The position numbers and the translations under genes were made by a program. The notes beneath the pieces are model-generated. The model worked only from the letters and a program-made list of their open reading frames with translations. It was not told the DNA's origin and ran no database searches. Shown here one piece after another: positions 35,337 through 44,650 of a stretch of 64,000 bases of DNA; position 1 is the first letter of the stretch, and every line of letters begins with the position of its first letter. Origin of the DNA: Lachnospiraceae bacterium (GTDB lineage Bacteria; Bacillota; Clostridia; Lachnospirales; Lachnospiraceae); the NCBI GenBank assembly GCA_019423745.1, contig JAHZAV010000006.1, positions 46,127 through 110,126 of the forward strand, read 5' to 3'.

Positions 35337-36060
35337 TTTCATATCCCCTTGGTGTTATCATAGCTTCCTTTTTTCTAATAGTCTGCGAGTTTCCTATAAA
35401 TACTGTGGTGAACATATCTGTTTGTTCTTCCAAAAGCTCTGCAAGGCTGCACAGCTTATACGTCTCCCCCTTCCGTCCAATATTGGACACATAGCCGCAT
35501 ACGGTATCGGGATTTTGATATTCCCCAATGATACGGCATGCCTTTTTTAAATAGTCCCTCCTCTTTTTACTGGAAGGATTGTAAATACAAATGACAAAAT
35601 CTGCTTTAGCCGCACAGCGCAGCCGATTTTCGATCTTTTCCCATGGTGTGAGCAGATCACTCAAGCTGATTACAGCGAAATCATGAATAAGCGGAGCACC
35701 AAGTACTGCTGCTCCGGAGGTCGCTGCAGTTACTCCTGGAATTACTTCCACCTGAACCTTGGGATAATTCTCTTTCATAGAAAGAATCAGTCCTGCCATT
35801 CCATAAATTCCGGCATCTCCACTACAGATCATAGCGGTAACTTTCCCTTGCTGTGCCTGTTCCAGTGCCATTTGACACCGTTTGATTTCCTTCGTCATAG
35901 GAGTTGTCAAAAATTCCTTCCCGGGAAAATGCTCTTTTATCAAATCCACATAGACGGTATAACCTGCAATCACCTGGCTTTCCTTTAAAGCCCTCTCTGC
36001 CCTTATAGTCATATCTTCATAATTGCCCGGTCCAATGCCCACTACATATAATTTCGTCAA
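35329..36060 (-). CDS. cbiH: Cobalt-precorrin-3B C17-methyltransferase CbiH
   Basis: 243 aa SAM-dependent tetrapyrrole methyltransferase: VVGIGPGNYEDMT at the N terminus, CSGDAGIYGMAG near residue 80 and YNPSSKKR. Ring contraction enzyme. The start is TTG with GGAG eight bases upstream, and it overlaps cbiG by 44 bases. Confidence 0.91.
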   Translation of the reverse strand: MTKLYVVGIGPGNYEDMTIRAERALKESQVIAGYTVYVDLIKEHFPGKEFLTTPMTKEIKRCQMALEQAQQGKVTAMICSGDAGIYGMAGLILSMKENYPKVQVEVIPGVTAATSGAAVLGAPLIHDFAVISLSDLLTPWEKIENRLRCAAKADFVICIYNPSSKKRRDYLKKACRIIGEYQNPDTVCGYVSNIGRKGETYKLCSLAELLEEQTDMFTTVFIGNSQTIRKKEAMITPRGYENG

Positions 36061-37111
36061 ATGTCACACTCCAATCTTTTGCTGCCACCGCAAGGGTCAT
36101 GCCGTTTTCTGCGGTTTTTGTAAGTAACAACTTTCCATTTCTGCTGCTTTGTATCGCTGCGCGTTCACACACGTTTCCAATACCTGTCACTTGCTGTACA
36201 AATGCAGATTCTCTACTTACATCTTCTATTTGTTTCAATTCTTCCTCTGGCCAGGTCTCAAATGGAATCTTCCATTGACTGGCCAGATCTTTCATCCCTT
36301 TTTCTTCTGCTTTTCGATCAATACTTGCGATCTTTTCCACCTGCTCTTTCCTAAGACCAAGAGCCCGCAAATGCTTTAGGCAAAATTCTTCAAGCTCTTT
36401 TTCCGACTTTCCCTTTTTACATCCAATGCCGAGAGTAATGTTGGCTGGATAAAGATACAATATATTGGATTCATCTCGATCTGCTCCACTGGAAATTTTT
36501 TGCTTTTTGCTGTCCGGTCTTTGCACAACCGCAATTCCCATGGAAAACTCCTTTAACTTCTCCTCTTTAAAACATACCTCTAATTCTCTGGGAGGATTCC
36601 CCTTCACCAGACACTCTGCATAAAATCCAGGCTGTTCTCCTTTTAGTATAACAGCTGAAATTTTTTTTGCCAGCACCCGATCCGAAAAAAGAAGTGACTG
36701 CTTCTTTGCAAATAGATCTACTGCAAATTTCCCTTGTACATCCGTTGCCGTTGTCACTACTGCCAAAGCTTTCATTTCCTCTGCCAGCAAATGAGCAAGT
36801 TCATTGGCACCTCCCAAATGACCGGACAGAATAGGAATTGCAAATCTGCCCTTTTCATCCATGACAACCACTGCCGGGTCCTTCATTTTGTCTTGGATCA
36901 GAGGAGCAATCAGACGTACGGCAATGCCTGCTGCTCCAATGAAAAGAATTTCCCCGGCTCTCTCCCAATAGGAGGACAGCCATTCCTTTCCGAATGGTCT
37001 CTCAAAACAAAGCACCTCTTTCCCGGCAGCGGAGAGTATCTCTTCTGCAAGCTTCATTTTTTCTTTTCCCTTGTCTGTATAAGAAACGATAAGTGTCAAA
37101 GTTTTTTTCAA
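36017..37111 (-). CDS. cbiG: Cobalt-precorrin-5A hydrolase CbiG
   Basis: 364 aa. It has an N-terminal domain with FIGAAGIAVRLIAP and DEKGRFAIPILSGHLGGAN, a middle linker, and a C-terminal CobE-like domain (TLGIGCKKG, near residue 230). It opens the delta-lactone with loss of acetaldehyde. It overlaps cbiF as ATGA. Confidence 0.93.
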   Translation of the reverse strand: MKKTLTLIVSYTDKGKEKMKLAEEILSAAGKEVLCFERPFGKEWLSSYWERAGEILFIGAAGIAVRLIAPLIQDKMKDPAVVVMDEKGRFAIPILSGHLGGANELAHLLAEEMKALAVVTTATDVQGKFAVDLFAKKQSLLFSDRVLAKKISAVILKGEQPGFYAECLVKGNPPRELEVCFKEEKLKEFSMGIAVVQRPDSKKQKISSGADRDESNILYLYPANITLGIGCKKGKSEKELEEFCLKHLRALGLRKEQVEKIASIDRKAEEKGMKDLASQWKIPFETWPEEELKQIEDVSRESAFVQQVTGIGNVCERAAIQSSRNGKLLLTKTAENGMTLAVAAKDWSVTFDEIICSGHWTGQL

Positions 37112-37890
37112 TCTTCTTTCCTCATTTCTTGGGGTTTATCTGCCGTTCGGTACTCTGTGGTAAAGGTAGGGTCGTACAGTTTCGACCTTTCATAATTCTT
37201 CCCCTCCAGTACGCGTCCTACAATAATAAGAGCTGTCTTATGAATTCCTTCCCTTTCAGCTGCCTGTGCAAGAGAATCCACAGTACAAATCACCTTTTTT
37301 TCATCTTCCCAGGTAGCTTTATAGACAATGGCCGCCGGTGTATCAGGAGGGTAGCCCCCTGCCTGTAATTCTTCCGAAAGCTGTTCAAGAAGTCCTGCAC
37401 TCAAAAATAATACCATTGTAGTCTGATGGCTTGCAAAGGAACGAATGCTTTCCCTTTCCGGCACCGGAGTCCGCCCTGCCATCCTTGTGATGACAACACT
37501 CTGAGAAATAGCCGGCAGCGTATATTCCAGCTGAAGGGCCGCTGCTGCTCCGCAAAAAGAGCTGACTCCGGGGCAGACTTCATAGGAAATGCCAAGAGCA
37601 TCCAGTGCATCCATTTGCTCCCGGATGGCTCCATACAAACTGGGATCTCCGGTATGAAGCCGTACTGTGCTTTTCCCTTCTTCTTCTGCCTTTTTTATGA
37701 CATCCAGTACTTCTTCCAGTGTCATATAAGCGCTATTGAAAACTTTGCAGTCTGGCTTTCTTCCCGACATTACTTCCGAATTCACCAGAGATCCTGCATA
37801 AATAATGACATCCGCCTCATCCACTCTTCTTTTCCCTTTCACAGTAATCAGATCCGGGTCTCCCGGTCCGGCGCCTACGAAATAAACCAT
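37108..37890 (-). CDS. cbiF: Cobalt-precorrin-4 C11-methyltransferase CbiF
   Basis: 260 aa. It has VGAGPGDPDLITVKG at the N terminus, RLHTGDPSLYGA and the conserved RMAGRTPVPE. It methylates C11. Its start immediately follows the cbiL stop, with GGAGG seven bases upstream. Confidence 0.94.
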   Translation of the reverse strand: MVYFVGAGPGDPDLITVKGKRRVDEADVIIYAGSLVNSEVMSGRKPDCKVFNSAYMTLEEVLDVIKKAEEEGKSTVRLHTGDPSLYGAIREQMDALDALGISYEVCPGVSSFCGAAAALQLEYTLPAISQSVVITRMAGRTPVPERESIRSFASHQTTMVLFLSAGLLEQLSEELQAGGYPPDTPAAIVYKATWEDEKKVICTVDSLAQAAEREGIHKTALIIVGRVLEGKNYERSKLYDPTFTTEYRTADKPQEMRKED

Positions 37891-38583
37891 CTATTGTCCT
37901 CCTGTATCTTTTACCACCATAATAGAATAATAACTTAAATCATCGGGAATTTCATCTAATGAAGGGTAAATTTTCTCTCCATCCATTTTACAACGCTCTA
38001 CCGCTTTCCCCTTTCGTCCCTTCTCTTTCAGATAATCTCTGACTTTTGCAGCCTCTTTTCCCGCTTTCATTAAAACTTTCGTACCAGGAAGGGAAATTCC
38101 TTCCTCTATCGAATAAGATGCCGGTATGAGGTGGAGCATTTGATCTTTTTCCACAAGTCCTTCATCCAAAGCTGCAGACACAGCCAGAAAAGAGGGAATC
38201 CCATTGATCAGCTGTGCCGGATAGCCTGCCTCTTCTACCTTTTTATGGACATACAGATAGGTGGAATAAATACAGGGATCTCCCAGCGTCAGATAAGCAG
38301 CAGTCTTTCCTTGTTTCAAAACTTCTATAATTTGATGTACAGCTGCTTCGTGCGCTTTTTCCCTTTCCTTTTCATCCTTTGTCATAGGCATATAGAGGCC
38401 TGCTGCCTTTTTTGAAGCAATCTCTGGCACTGCTCCTGCAGCAATCTGATAGGCTGTTGTTTCTTCTGGTACTTTACCGGGTGCAAAGATCACATCGCTT
38501 TCCCGAATGATTCGAACTGCCTGAAGCGTCAGAAGTTCTGGATCTCCCGGTCCTACACCTATACCATACAATGTTCCTTTCAT
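37891..38583 (-). CDS. cbiL: Cobalt-precorrin-2 C20-methyltransferase CbiL
   Basis: 230 aa tetrapyrrole methylase: YGIGVGPGDPELLTLQA, TLGDPCIYSTY and a NGIPSFLAVSA segment. First ring-modifying methyl transfer after cobalt insertion. It is followed by cbiF with no gap. Confidence 0.93.
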   Translation of the reverse strand: MKGTLYGIGVGPGDPELLTLQAVRIIRESDVIFAPGKVPEETTAYQIAAGAVPEIASKKAAGLYMPMTKDEKEREKAHEAAVHQIIEVLKQGKTAAYLTLGDPCIYSTYLYVHKKVEEAGYPAQLINGIPSFLAVSAALDEGLVEKDQMLHLIPASYSIEEGISLPGTKVLMKAGKEAAKVRDYLKEKGRKGKAVERCKMDGEKIYPSLDEIPDDLSYYSIMVVKDTGGQ

Positions 38584-38629
38584 ATGATTCCCTTTCCATG
38601 TTAGATATTATTTTATTTCTTTAGAAATT

Positions 38630-39766
38630 TTATTTTTGTTTATATGTTTGAATAAGGTCAGAAGCATATTTTGTCATACCCAGCATTCCATGGGTATTAG
38701 AAAATACAATCGCACCTGTTTTCAAGGCATCTCCGGACCGCATATTCAGAGATTCATGAATCTTCTCAAGCAAAATATGCATAACTTTATTTCTTTTTTC
38801 TTCATCCAGTATTTGAAGTGCATCCTCAGTTGTATTGCAACAAAGAAGATTCCTTGCTATTTCCCCTCCCAATCCGGCACGAAGAGCAGCTGCGCTTAAA
38901 ATTTCCATCCGACAGTCTGCATATCTGGAATGGGTATTCATGATACCACCGGCAACTTTTACAAACTTACCAATATGAGCTGCAAAAAGCAGTCCCTTTG
39001 CACCATGTCGTGCTGCAAGGTCTATGGTATCTCCTACATAGTTGCTGCACTTGATTGACTCTTCGCTTCTGATCTGCCATTTTTCTTTCAAAAAATCCAA
39101 ACCGTAATTGCCGGGCGCTGCCAGAAGAATTTCCTGCTTTGCAGCAAGCTTCACCTTAATCTCCACCTCAATCGTATCAATCAATGCCTGCTCACTCATC
39201 GGTTCCACAATGCCACTGGTGCCTAGAATGGATAAACCCCCTTCTATGCCGATACGAGGATTAAATGTTTTTTTAGCCAAATCTTCTCCGCCCGGTATTT
39301 CAATGATAATACGAAGTCCTCCTGTATAACCGGAAAGATCTCGGACCTCTCTTGCTTCTTTTGCAATCATTTTTCTGGGGACTGTATTAATTGCTGCATT
39401 TCCCACTGGCTGATCCAGTCCCTCCTTTGTCACCCTTCCGATTCCTTCTCCACCATCGATTGCAATCGTTTCTCCTTCCGTCATGGAAACTGTACTGTAA
39501 ACCATGACGCCATTCGTAATATCCGGATCGTCCCCGCTGTATTTTTGGATGCCGCATGTTACTTTCAAAATCTTTTCGTTTTGCTCACTTTTTACGATTC
39601 TGTATTCTTTTACGGGCAGCTCGATCCTTTGACCTGCAGGAAGAAACACCTTAATTTTCTCCCTTTTTACTCCCATAAGCAAACATTCTGTTGCTGCTCT
39701 GGTGGCTGCCTGTGCACAGGTCCCTGTCGTCCATCCTTTTTTTAACTCTTTTTTCTGTCCGCCCAT
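38630..39766 (-). CDS. cbiD: Cobalt-precorrin-5B C1-methyltransferase CbiD
   Basis: 378 aa. It starts MGGQKKELKKGWTTGTCAQA, the CbiD signature, with HIGKFVKVAGGIMNTHSRYAD near residue 280. It methylates C1. The start at 39766 has GGAG five bases upstream and overlaps the cobA-hemD stop by 25 bases; a longer in-frame start would add 38 residues unlike the family. Confidence 0.92.
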   Translation of the reverse strand: MGGQKKELKKGWTTGTCAQAATRAATECLLMGVKREKIKVFLPAGQRIELPVKEYRIVKSEQNEKILKVTCGIQKYSGDDPDITNGVMVYSTVSMTEGETIAIDGGEGIGRVTKEGLDQPVGNAAINTVPRKMIAKEAREVRDLSGYTGGLRIIIEIPGGEDLAKKTFNPRIGIEGGLSILGTSGIVEPMSEQALIDTIEVEIKVKLAAKQEILLAAPGNYGLDFLKEKWQIRSEESIKCSNYVGDTIDLAARHGAKGLLFAAHIGKFVKVAGGIMNTHSRYADCRMEILSAAALRAGLGGEIARNLLCCNTTEDALQILDEEKRNKVMHILLEKIHESLNMRSGDALKTGAIVFSNTHGMLGMTKYASDLIQTYKQK

Positions 39767-41277
39767 GGATTCTCCATTTCTTCTGCCAGTAAAACCAGTG
39801 ACTTTACATCTGCCCGTCTGGCTGTATAGGTAATCATTCCACTCTTTCTTGCTTCTTCTTCTGTCTTTTCCCCGATGCAAAGCGCGGTCACCTTACTCAA
39901 GTCCAAATCAGATGCTGCATTTACGAAGCCTCGGACTGTAGAAGCACTGGTGAAAACTGCATAATCACTGATGCCTTCCTCAAACTCTTTTTTAAAATCA
40001 ATAAAAGACTGAGATTCGTAGCAAGTGTCATATAATGGCAAATCTGTCACCGATATTCCTGCTTCTTCCAGAATATCTGTAAGCTCCCTGCTGCCCATTC
40101 TTGCTCTTGGAAGAAGAATTTTTTCGTCCTTGTCAACATGCTCAGTCAGTGTTTTTGCCAAATGTACACTATCATATATTTCTGGCATGAGATCCGGATA
40201 AAATCCCCACTCTTTCATTTTTCCTGCTGTCCCTTCTCCTATAACTGCAAATTTAAGATGCCGGAACTTCCTGTTGTCTATGGAATGCTTTTTCAAATAA
40301 TCCCTGAAAATCTCTACCCCTGTAGGGCTGGTAAAAACAATCCAACCATAGTCTTCTAGATTCTCTAAAGCTGCATCCAACGCTGGATTTTCCTGTATCG
40401 GTACAATGCGGATGGTCGGCGCTTCCAACACTTCCGCACCTTTCTCTCGCAGAAACGCTGTCAATTTATCTTTTTGTTCCCTTGGTCTCGTTACTACAAA
40501 TTTTCTCCCTGCCAATGGGCGTTTATCATACCATTCCATCTGTTCTTCACTTGCTGCTTGTCCTACCAGAATAATAGCAGGGGACTGTACATTCTCTTCT
40601 TTTGCCTTCCGGGCAATATTTCCAATGGTTCCTTTGATCTTTCTTTGTCTTGCTGTTGTCCCTCTCTCTAAAATAGCTGCCGGGGTTTCAGGTGGCATTT
40701 TACTTTTCATCAGTCCTTCCGCCACACTTTTTATTGTGTGTACCCCCATTAAAAAAACCAAAGTGCCTCCCCCTTCTGTCAATGCATGATAGGCGATTTC
40801 AGGAAAACTTCCGTCTTTTTTGTGGGCTGTTACAACATGAAAAGAGGACGCCTTGTCCCGGTGGGTCACTGGTATGCCAAGATAAGCCGGCACAGAAACA
40901 GCTGAAGTAATCCCAGGAACAATCTCAAATGCAATTCCCTGACTGTTTAAGTATTCAGCCTCTTCTGCTCCTCTTCCAAATACCAGAGGGTCTCCCCCTT
41001 TCAGGCGCACAACTTTCCCACCTTTTTTGGCCTCATCCACAAGAATCTGATTAATTTCTTCCTGCACGATAGGATGGTACCCTGAACGTTTTCCTACATC
41101 TATGTATTTGGCCTCTGCATTTCCATAGGAAAGGATACTGTTTCCTACAAGTCTGTCATATACAATTACATCCGCTTCTTCCAGCAACCGTTTCCCCTTT
41201 ACTGTAATCAGTTCTGCATCTGACGGTCCAGCTCCTACCAGATAGACCACTCCTTCTGCCGGTCTTTTTTGCATCAT
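39742..41277 (-). CDS. Fusion of uroporphyrinogen-III methyltransferase and synthase (CobA-HemD)
   Basis: 511 aa. Residues 1-250 are a SUMT: LVGAGPSDAELITVKG, LKGGDPLVFGRGAEEA and GITSAVSVPAYLGIP. From about 258 comes uroporphyrinogen-III synthase (FVVTRPREQKDKL, FTSPTGVEIF, FTSASTVRGF). It therefore closes the tetrapyrrole ring and makes precorrin-2. GAGGAGG lies seven bases before the ATG, which overlaps hemC as ATGA. This fusion is common in Firmicutes. Confidence 0.93.
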   Translation of the reverse strand: MMQKRPAEGVVYLVGAGPSDAELITVKGKRLLEEADVIVYDRLVGNSILSYGNAEAKYIDVGKRSGYHPIVQEEINQILVDEAKKGGKVVRLKGGDPLVFGRGAEEAEYLNSQGIAFEIVPGITSAVSVPAYLGIPVTHRDKASSFHVVTAHKKDGSFPEIAYHALTEGGGTLVFLMGVHTIKSVAEGLMKSKMPPETPAAILERGTTARQRKIKGTIGNIARKAKEENVQSPAIILVGQAASEEQMEWYDKRPLAGRKFVVTRPREQKDKLTAFLREKGAEVLEAPTIRIVPIQENPALDAALENLEDYGWIVFTSPTGVEIFRDYLKKHSIDNRKFRHLKFAVIGEGTAGKMKEWGFYPDLMPEIYDSVHLAKTLTEHVDKDEKILLPRARMGSRELTDILEEAGISVTDLPLYDTCYESQSFIDFKKEFEEGISDYAVFTSASTVRGFVNAASDLDLSKVTALCIGEKTEEEARKSGMITYTARRADVKSLVLLAEEMENPWADRKKS

Positions 41278-42173
41278 GTTTCTGCCTCCTCGTTTTTCAG
41301 CTCTTCCGCAAGCAAGATTCCCATCTGTACTGCGTTTTGGATATCTTCTATCTTTTCTTTTGGGGATGTCTTCTTCCCAATTCTAAAACAACCGGTTTGT
41401 TCATTATAATACAGTCCCCGAAGAACGCATCTGTCGTTTCGAATTTCTCCATAGGCAGCCACTGGAGAGGAACATCCTCCATTTAACTGACGAACAAAAG
41501 TCCTCTCTGCCACGGAAATCCACCTGGACTCTTTATGATCGATTCCTTCCACTACCGATTGCAGTTCTTTTTTCCCTTGCACCGCCAAAACGCCTTGTCC
41601 TGCAGAAGGCAGAAGTTCCGTCACCGCAAAATAACGATTGATCCTATTTTCCAGCCCCAGCCTTTTCAATCCGGCTGCTGCCAGCACAAGTGCTCCATAT
41701 TCCCCTCTATCCAACTTTTCCAACCGTGTCAATACATTTCCGCGGATGCTGGTTATAGTTAGATCCGGATACATAGCATGCAATTGAATTTTTCTACGCA
41801 TACTGGAGCATCCAACAGGTTTTGTAATATCCCATTCTGTCTTTCCTTCCGGAAGGACCAGCACATCTCTTGGATCCTCTCTTTCGGAAAATGCCAGGAT
41901 AGGAAACTCCTCTGCTTCCTCCATGGGCATATCTTTCAGACTATGTACGGCAAGGTCAATTTTCCCTTCCCTAAGAGCTATCTCCAGTTCTTTCATAAAA
42001 AGGCCTTTGCCTCCGATTTTATCCAGAGTCTTATTCAGGATACGGTCACCCGTTGTTTTCATGGTAACCAGTTTACACTCCACATCCGGATTAGCTGTCT
42101 CTAGTTTTTCTATCATAAGCTCTGACTGTCGGACTGCCAGACGGCTCATTCTGCTTCCTACTCTCAGTTCCAT
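41274..42173 (-). CDS. hemC: Hydroxymethylbilane synthase
   Basis: 299 aa. It begins MELRVGSRMSRLAVRQSE, has HSLKDMP near residue 77, and the dipyrromethane cofactor Cys in LNGGCSSPVAAYGE near residue 230. It polymerises four porphobilinogens. hemA, hemL and hemB, which supply porphobilinogen, are not in the window. Confidence 0.94.
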   Translation of the reverse strand: MELRVGSRMSRLAVRQSELMIEKLETANPDVECKLVTMKTTGDRILNKTLDKIGGKGLFMKELEIALREGKIDLAVHSLKDMPMEEAEEFPILAFSEREDPRDVLVLPEGKTEWDITKPVGCSSMRRKIQLHAMYPDLTITSIRGNVLTRLEKLDRGEYGALVLAAAGLKRLGLENRINRYFAVTELLPSAGQGVLAVQGKKELQSVVEGIDHKESRWISVAERTFVRQLNGGCSSPVAAYGEIRNDRCVLRGLYYNEQTGCFRIGKKTSPKEKIEDIQNAVQMGILLAEELKNEEAET

Positions 42174-42676
42174 TCTCCTACTCCCTGCTGATTTTTATGC
42201 CCCACTCGTTCATACTGCAATTCCTTTCGGACCTGTGCCGCAAGACCAGCCACTGCCCGATGATCTGAACCATCTCCTGCAATTCCAATAACCATTGTAT
42301 CTTTTGTTACAATTGCAGGAAAATAGAAATCACAGTCTTCCCGGCATGATGCCGAGTTGACTAAAATTCCCTTTTCCTTGCAAAGGGACACAATTTTACG
42401 ATTCAGCTCATTGTCATCAGAAGCAGCAAGTACCATGAAATATTCATTCTGAATATCTGCCGAAATAAATTCTCTCTCCAGCAGATCAATTTTTCCGTCT
42501 CTGTGCAGAGCATTTATTCTTTCTTTCAGATCTTCAGGCACACCTTTGGTAATAACTGTTATATCAGCGCCAAAATCCAGAAGCACTTCTATTCTTCGAA
42601 GTGCTACCTTTCCTGCTCCGATCACCAAGATTTTTTTCTTTTCCATATGTATAAACAGCGGAAATCGCTTTTCCAT
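42164..42676 (-). CDS. Precorrin-2 dehydrogenase (CysG N-domain / Met8-like)
   Basis: 170 aa. It begins MEKRFPLFIHMEKKKILVIGAGKVALRR, an NAD-binding Rossmann signature with the CysG/YlnF start. A NSASCREDCDFYFPA segment follows. It oxidises precorrin-2 to sirohydrochlorin, the substrate of CbiK. GAAGGAGG precedes the start at 42676; it overlaps hemC by ten bases. Confidence 0.9.
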   Translation of the reverse strand: MEKRFPLFIHMEKKKILVIGAGKVALRRIEVLLDFGADITVITKGVPEDLKERINALHRDGKIDLLEREFISADIQNEYFMVLAASDDNELNRKIVSLCKEKGILVNSASCREDCDFYFPAIVTKDTMVIGIAGDGSDHRAVAGLAAQVRKELQYERVGHKNQQGVGEWN

Positions 42677-42718
42677 TTTTCCTCCTTCAAATAGAAGTCC
42701 CAAAGAAAATTCCCGAAT

Positions 42719-42958
42719 TTACTCTTCTATTTCTACAATAAGATAAAACCCTTTTGCTGTTTCTTCAATTTTACGGATGATTCCTTTTCTGGATTTAATC
42801 CTTTCATTTGTGCGATAAATACCAGACATGGCCACAGACGGTTCTACAAGATATGTATATCGCCCTGTGCTGGGACTTCTTTCACTGATAGCAACTTCTT
42901 GGCCTTCTTCTACCAGTCCCTGCCTTTCCATCTTAAATCTTTCCAGCCTCATCTTCAT
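42719..42958 (-). CDS. Small conserved-looking protein of unknown function at the head of the cobalamin operon
   Basis: 79 aa from the ATG at 42958 (MKMRLERFKMERQGL), with AAAGGA upstream; an earlier TTG would add 13 residues. It is charged and soluble, with a central SERSPSTGRYTYLVEPSVAMSG and no Cys or membrane segment. I recognise no domain. It is 42 bases upstream of the precorrin-2 dehydrogenase gene on the same strand, so it is probably the first gene of the operon. Confidence 0.6.
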   Translation of the reverse strand: MKMRLERFKMERQGLVEEGQEVAISERSPSTGRYTYLVEPSVAMSGIYRTNERIKSRKGIIRKIEETAKGFYLIVEIEE

Positions 42959-42995
42959 GTGTCCTTTCTCTTCTTTGCTGAAGAAACTATATTTC

Positions 42996-43035
42996 AAAAA
43001 AGGCTGAATGAGAGCACAGCTTTTCTGCCTCTCAT
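42996..43035 (-). terminator. Possible terminator of the aminopeptidase gene
   Basis: On the minus strand ATGAGAG pairs with CTCTCAT (43008-43035), followed after six bases by TTTTTT. The offset of the T run lowers confidence. Confidence 0.45.
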
Positions 43036-43083
43036 CCTGCCTCCATCCTTCAATGCTAATCGTTTTTAAACGGACATACTACA

Positions 43084-44490
43084 TTACATTTCTTCTATAA
43101 ATGCCTTGTAACCTTTGTATGCCTCGTACACATCTGCTTTACTTGTAATTTCCCATGGAGCATGCATGCAAAGAACAGCAACTCCACTGTCAATCACTTC
43201 CATTCCATAATTTGCCATGATATAGGCAATGGTTCCACCACCGCCGGCATCTACCTTTCCAAGTTCCGCAAACTGATAAGCAACTTCTCTCTTATCCATT
43301 GCCTGACGAATCTGGGCAAGGTATTCTGCATTTGCATCATTCGATCCGCTCTTTCCCCGGCTTCCGGTAAACTTATTGAACACCAGACCTTTGGCAAAAA
43401 ACGCAGAACTCCTCTTTTCAAATACTTCCGCAAACATAGGATCATAAGCCGCACTTACATCAGATGAAAGCATTTTTGAATTTTGCAGGGCACGGCGTAC
43501 TTTTAACTCCGACTCTCCTTCTGTCAGAGCTACAATTTCTGCTACCGTATTTTCAAAAAACCGGGAATGCATTCCAGTTGCACCCACACTTCCGATTTCT
43601 TCCTTATCAACCAAAATACAGCATGCTGTTTTCTCCAGATTTTCCACATCCAGCATTGCAAAAAGGGAAGTAAACGCACACACCCTATCGTCCTGACCAT
43701 AGGCCATAACCATGCTGCGATCCAATCCACAATCCCTTGCTTTACCAGCAGGAACAATCTCAAGCTCTGCAGAGAAGAAATCCTCTTCTTCTATATCATA
43801 GCACTCCTTAAGAAGATGCATAATCTGCCCTTTTACAGAAGCTTTCTCTTCCTTATCCATATCAGACGAAGACTCATCTGCCTTTTCCGGACGGCTGCCA
43901 ATCAAAAGATCCAGCTTTTCTCCCTCAATTACAATATTGGCTTTCTTTTCCATCTGTTTACTTGCCAAATGGATCAAAAGATCTGTAATCGCAAACACCG
44001 GATCCTCATCCTTCTCACCAATACAGATATTTACAACACTTCCATCCTTTTTCACCACAACTCCATGAAGAGCTAAAGGAAGAGTCACCCACTGATACTT
44101 TTTAATTCCTCCATAATAATGCGTATCCAGATAAGCAAGTTCTTCATTTTCATATAAAGGATTTTGTTTCACATCAATTCTTGGAGAATCAATATGCGCC
44201 CCAAGGATATTCATACCTTCCTGAATAGGTTTTCTTCCTATGTGGAACAGCAGGATACTCTTATCCATACATACTGTATATACTTTATCACCTGCTTTCA
44301 GAGTCTCCCCCTTACAGATAATATCTTTCAAATCTCTAAAGCCCTTTTCCCGAGCCATACGCCGTGCCACTTCTACACACTCCCGCTCAGTTTTCCCCTG
44401 ATCAAGGCAGTCTTTATACGAAGAATTGATTCTTTCAAGCTCTTCCATATCCTGGCCGGCATAGGTGAGCCATGCATTATTTCTTTCCAT
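43084..44490 (-). CDS. M18 family aminopeptidase
   Basis: 468 aa. Metal-site motifs are GAHIDSPRID near residue 96, an acidic VDKEEIGSVGATGM near 305 and a C-terminal SGVAVLCMHAPWEI with the last His ligand. This is the aspartyl/leucyl aminopeptidase M18 family, a cytosolic tetrahedral enzyme releasing N-terminal residues. GGAG is eight bases before the ATG at 44490. Single gene between the cobalamin operon and the transposase element. Confidence 0.9.
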   Translation of the reverse strand: MERNNAWLTYAGQDMEELERINSSYKDCLDQGKTERECVEVARRMAREKGFRDLKDIICKGETLKAGDKVYTVCMDKSILLFHIGRKPIQEGMNILGAHIDSPRIDVKQNPLYENEELAYLDTHYYGGIKKYQWVTLPLALHGVVVKKDGSVVNICIGEKDEDPVFAITDLLIHLASKQMEKKANIVIEGEKLDLLIGSRPEKADESSSDMDKEEKASVKGQIMHLLKECYDIEEEDFFSAELEIVPAGKARDCGLDRSMVMAYGQDDRVCAFTSLFAMLDVENLEKTACCILVDKEEIGSVGATGMHSRFFENTVAEIVALTEGESELKVRRALQNSKMLSSDVSAAYDPMFAEVFEKRSSAFFAKGLVFNKFTGSRGKSGSNDANAEYLAQIRQAMDKREVAYQFAELGKVDAGGGGTIAYIMANYGMEVIDSGVAVLCMHAPWEITSKADVYEAYKGYKAFIEEM

Positions 44491-44569
44491 AGATGTCACT
44501 CCTTCACTCTAAAATCAATATGTATATCATAACACATACCAGTTTTTTTGTACACGTAAGTTAATTGCA

Positions 44570-44641
44570 CACGTAATATTTTTTAAAAGTATTACGTGCC
44601 CGTTTGATATAAGTGGTGTATATTTTTGTAAAATACCCTGT
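44570..44641 (+). repeat. REP-like palindromic element, copy B (left end of RAYT module)
   Basis: Hairpin CACGTAAT...ATTACGTG (44570-44598, one arm mismatch), then 13 bases, AAGTGGTG (44611-44618), 17 bases, CCCTGT (44636-44641). Same spacing as copies A and C. Confidence 0.8.
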
Positions 44642-44650
44642 GACTTTTTG

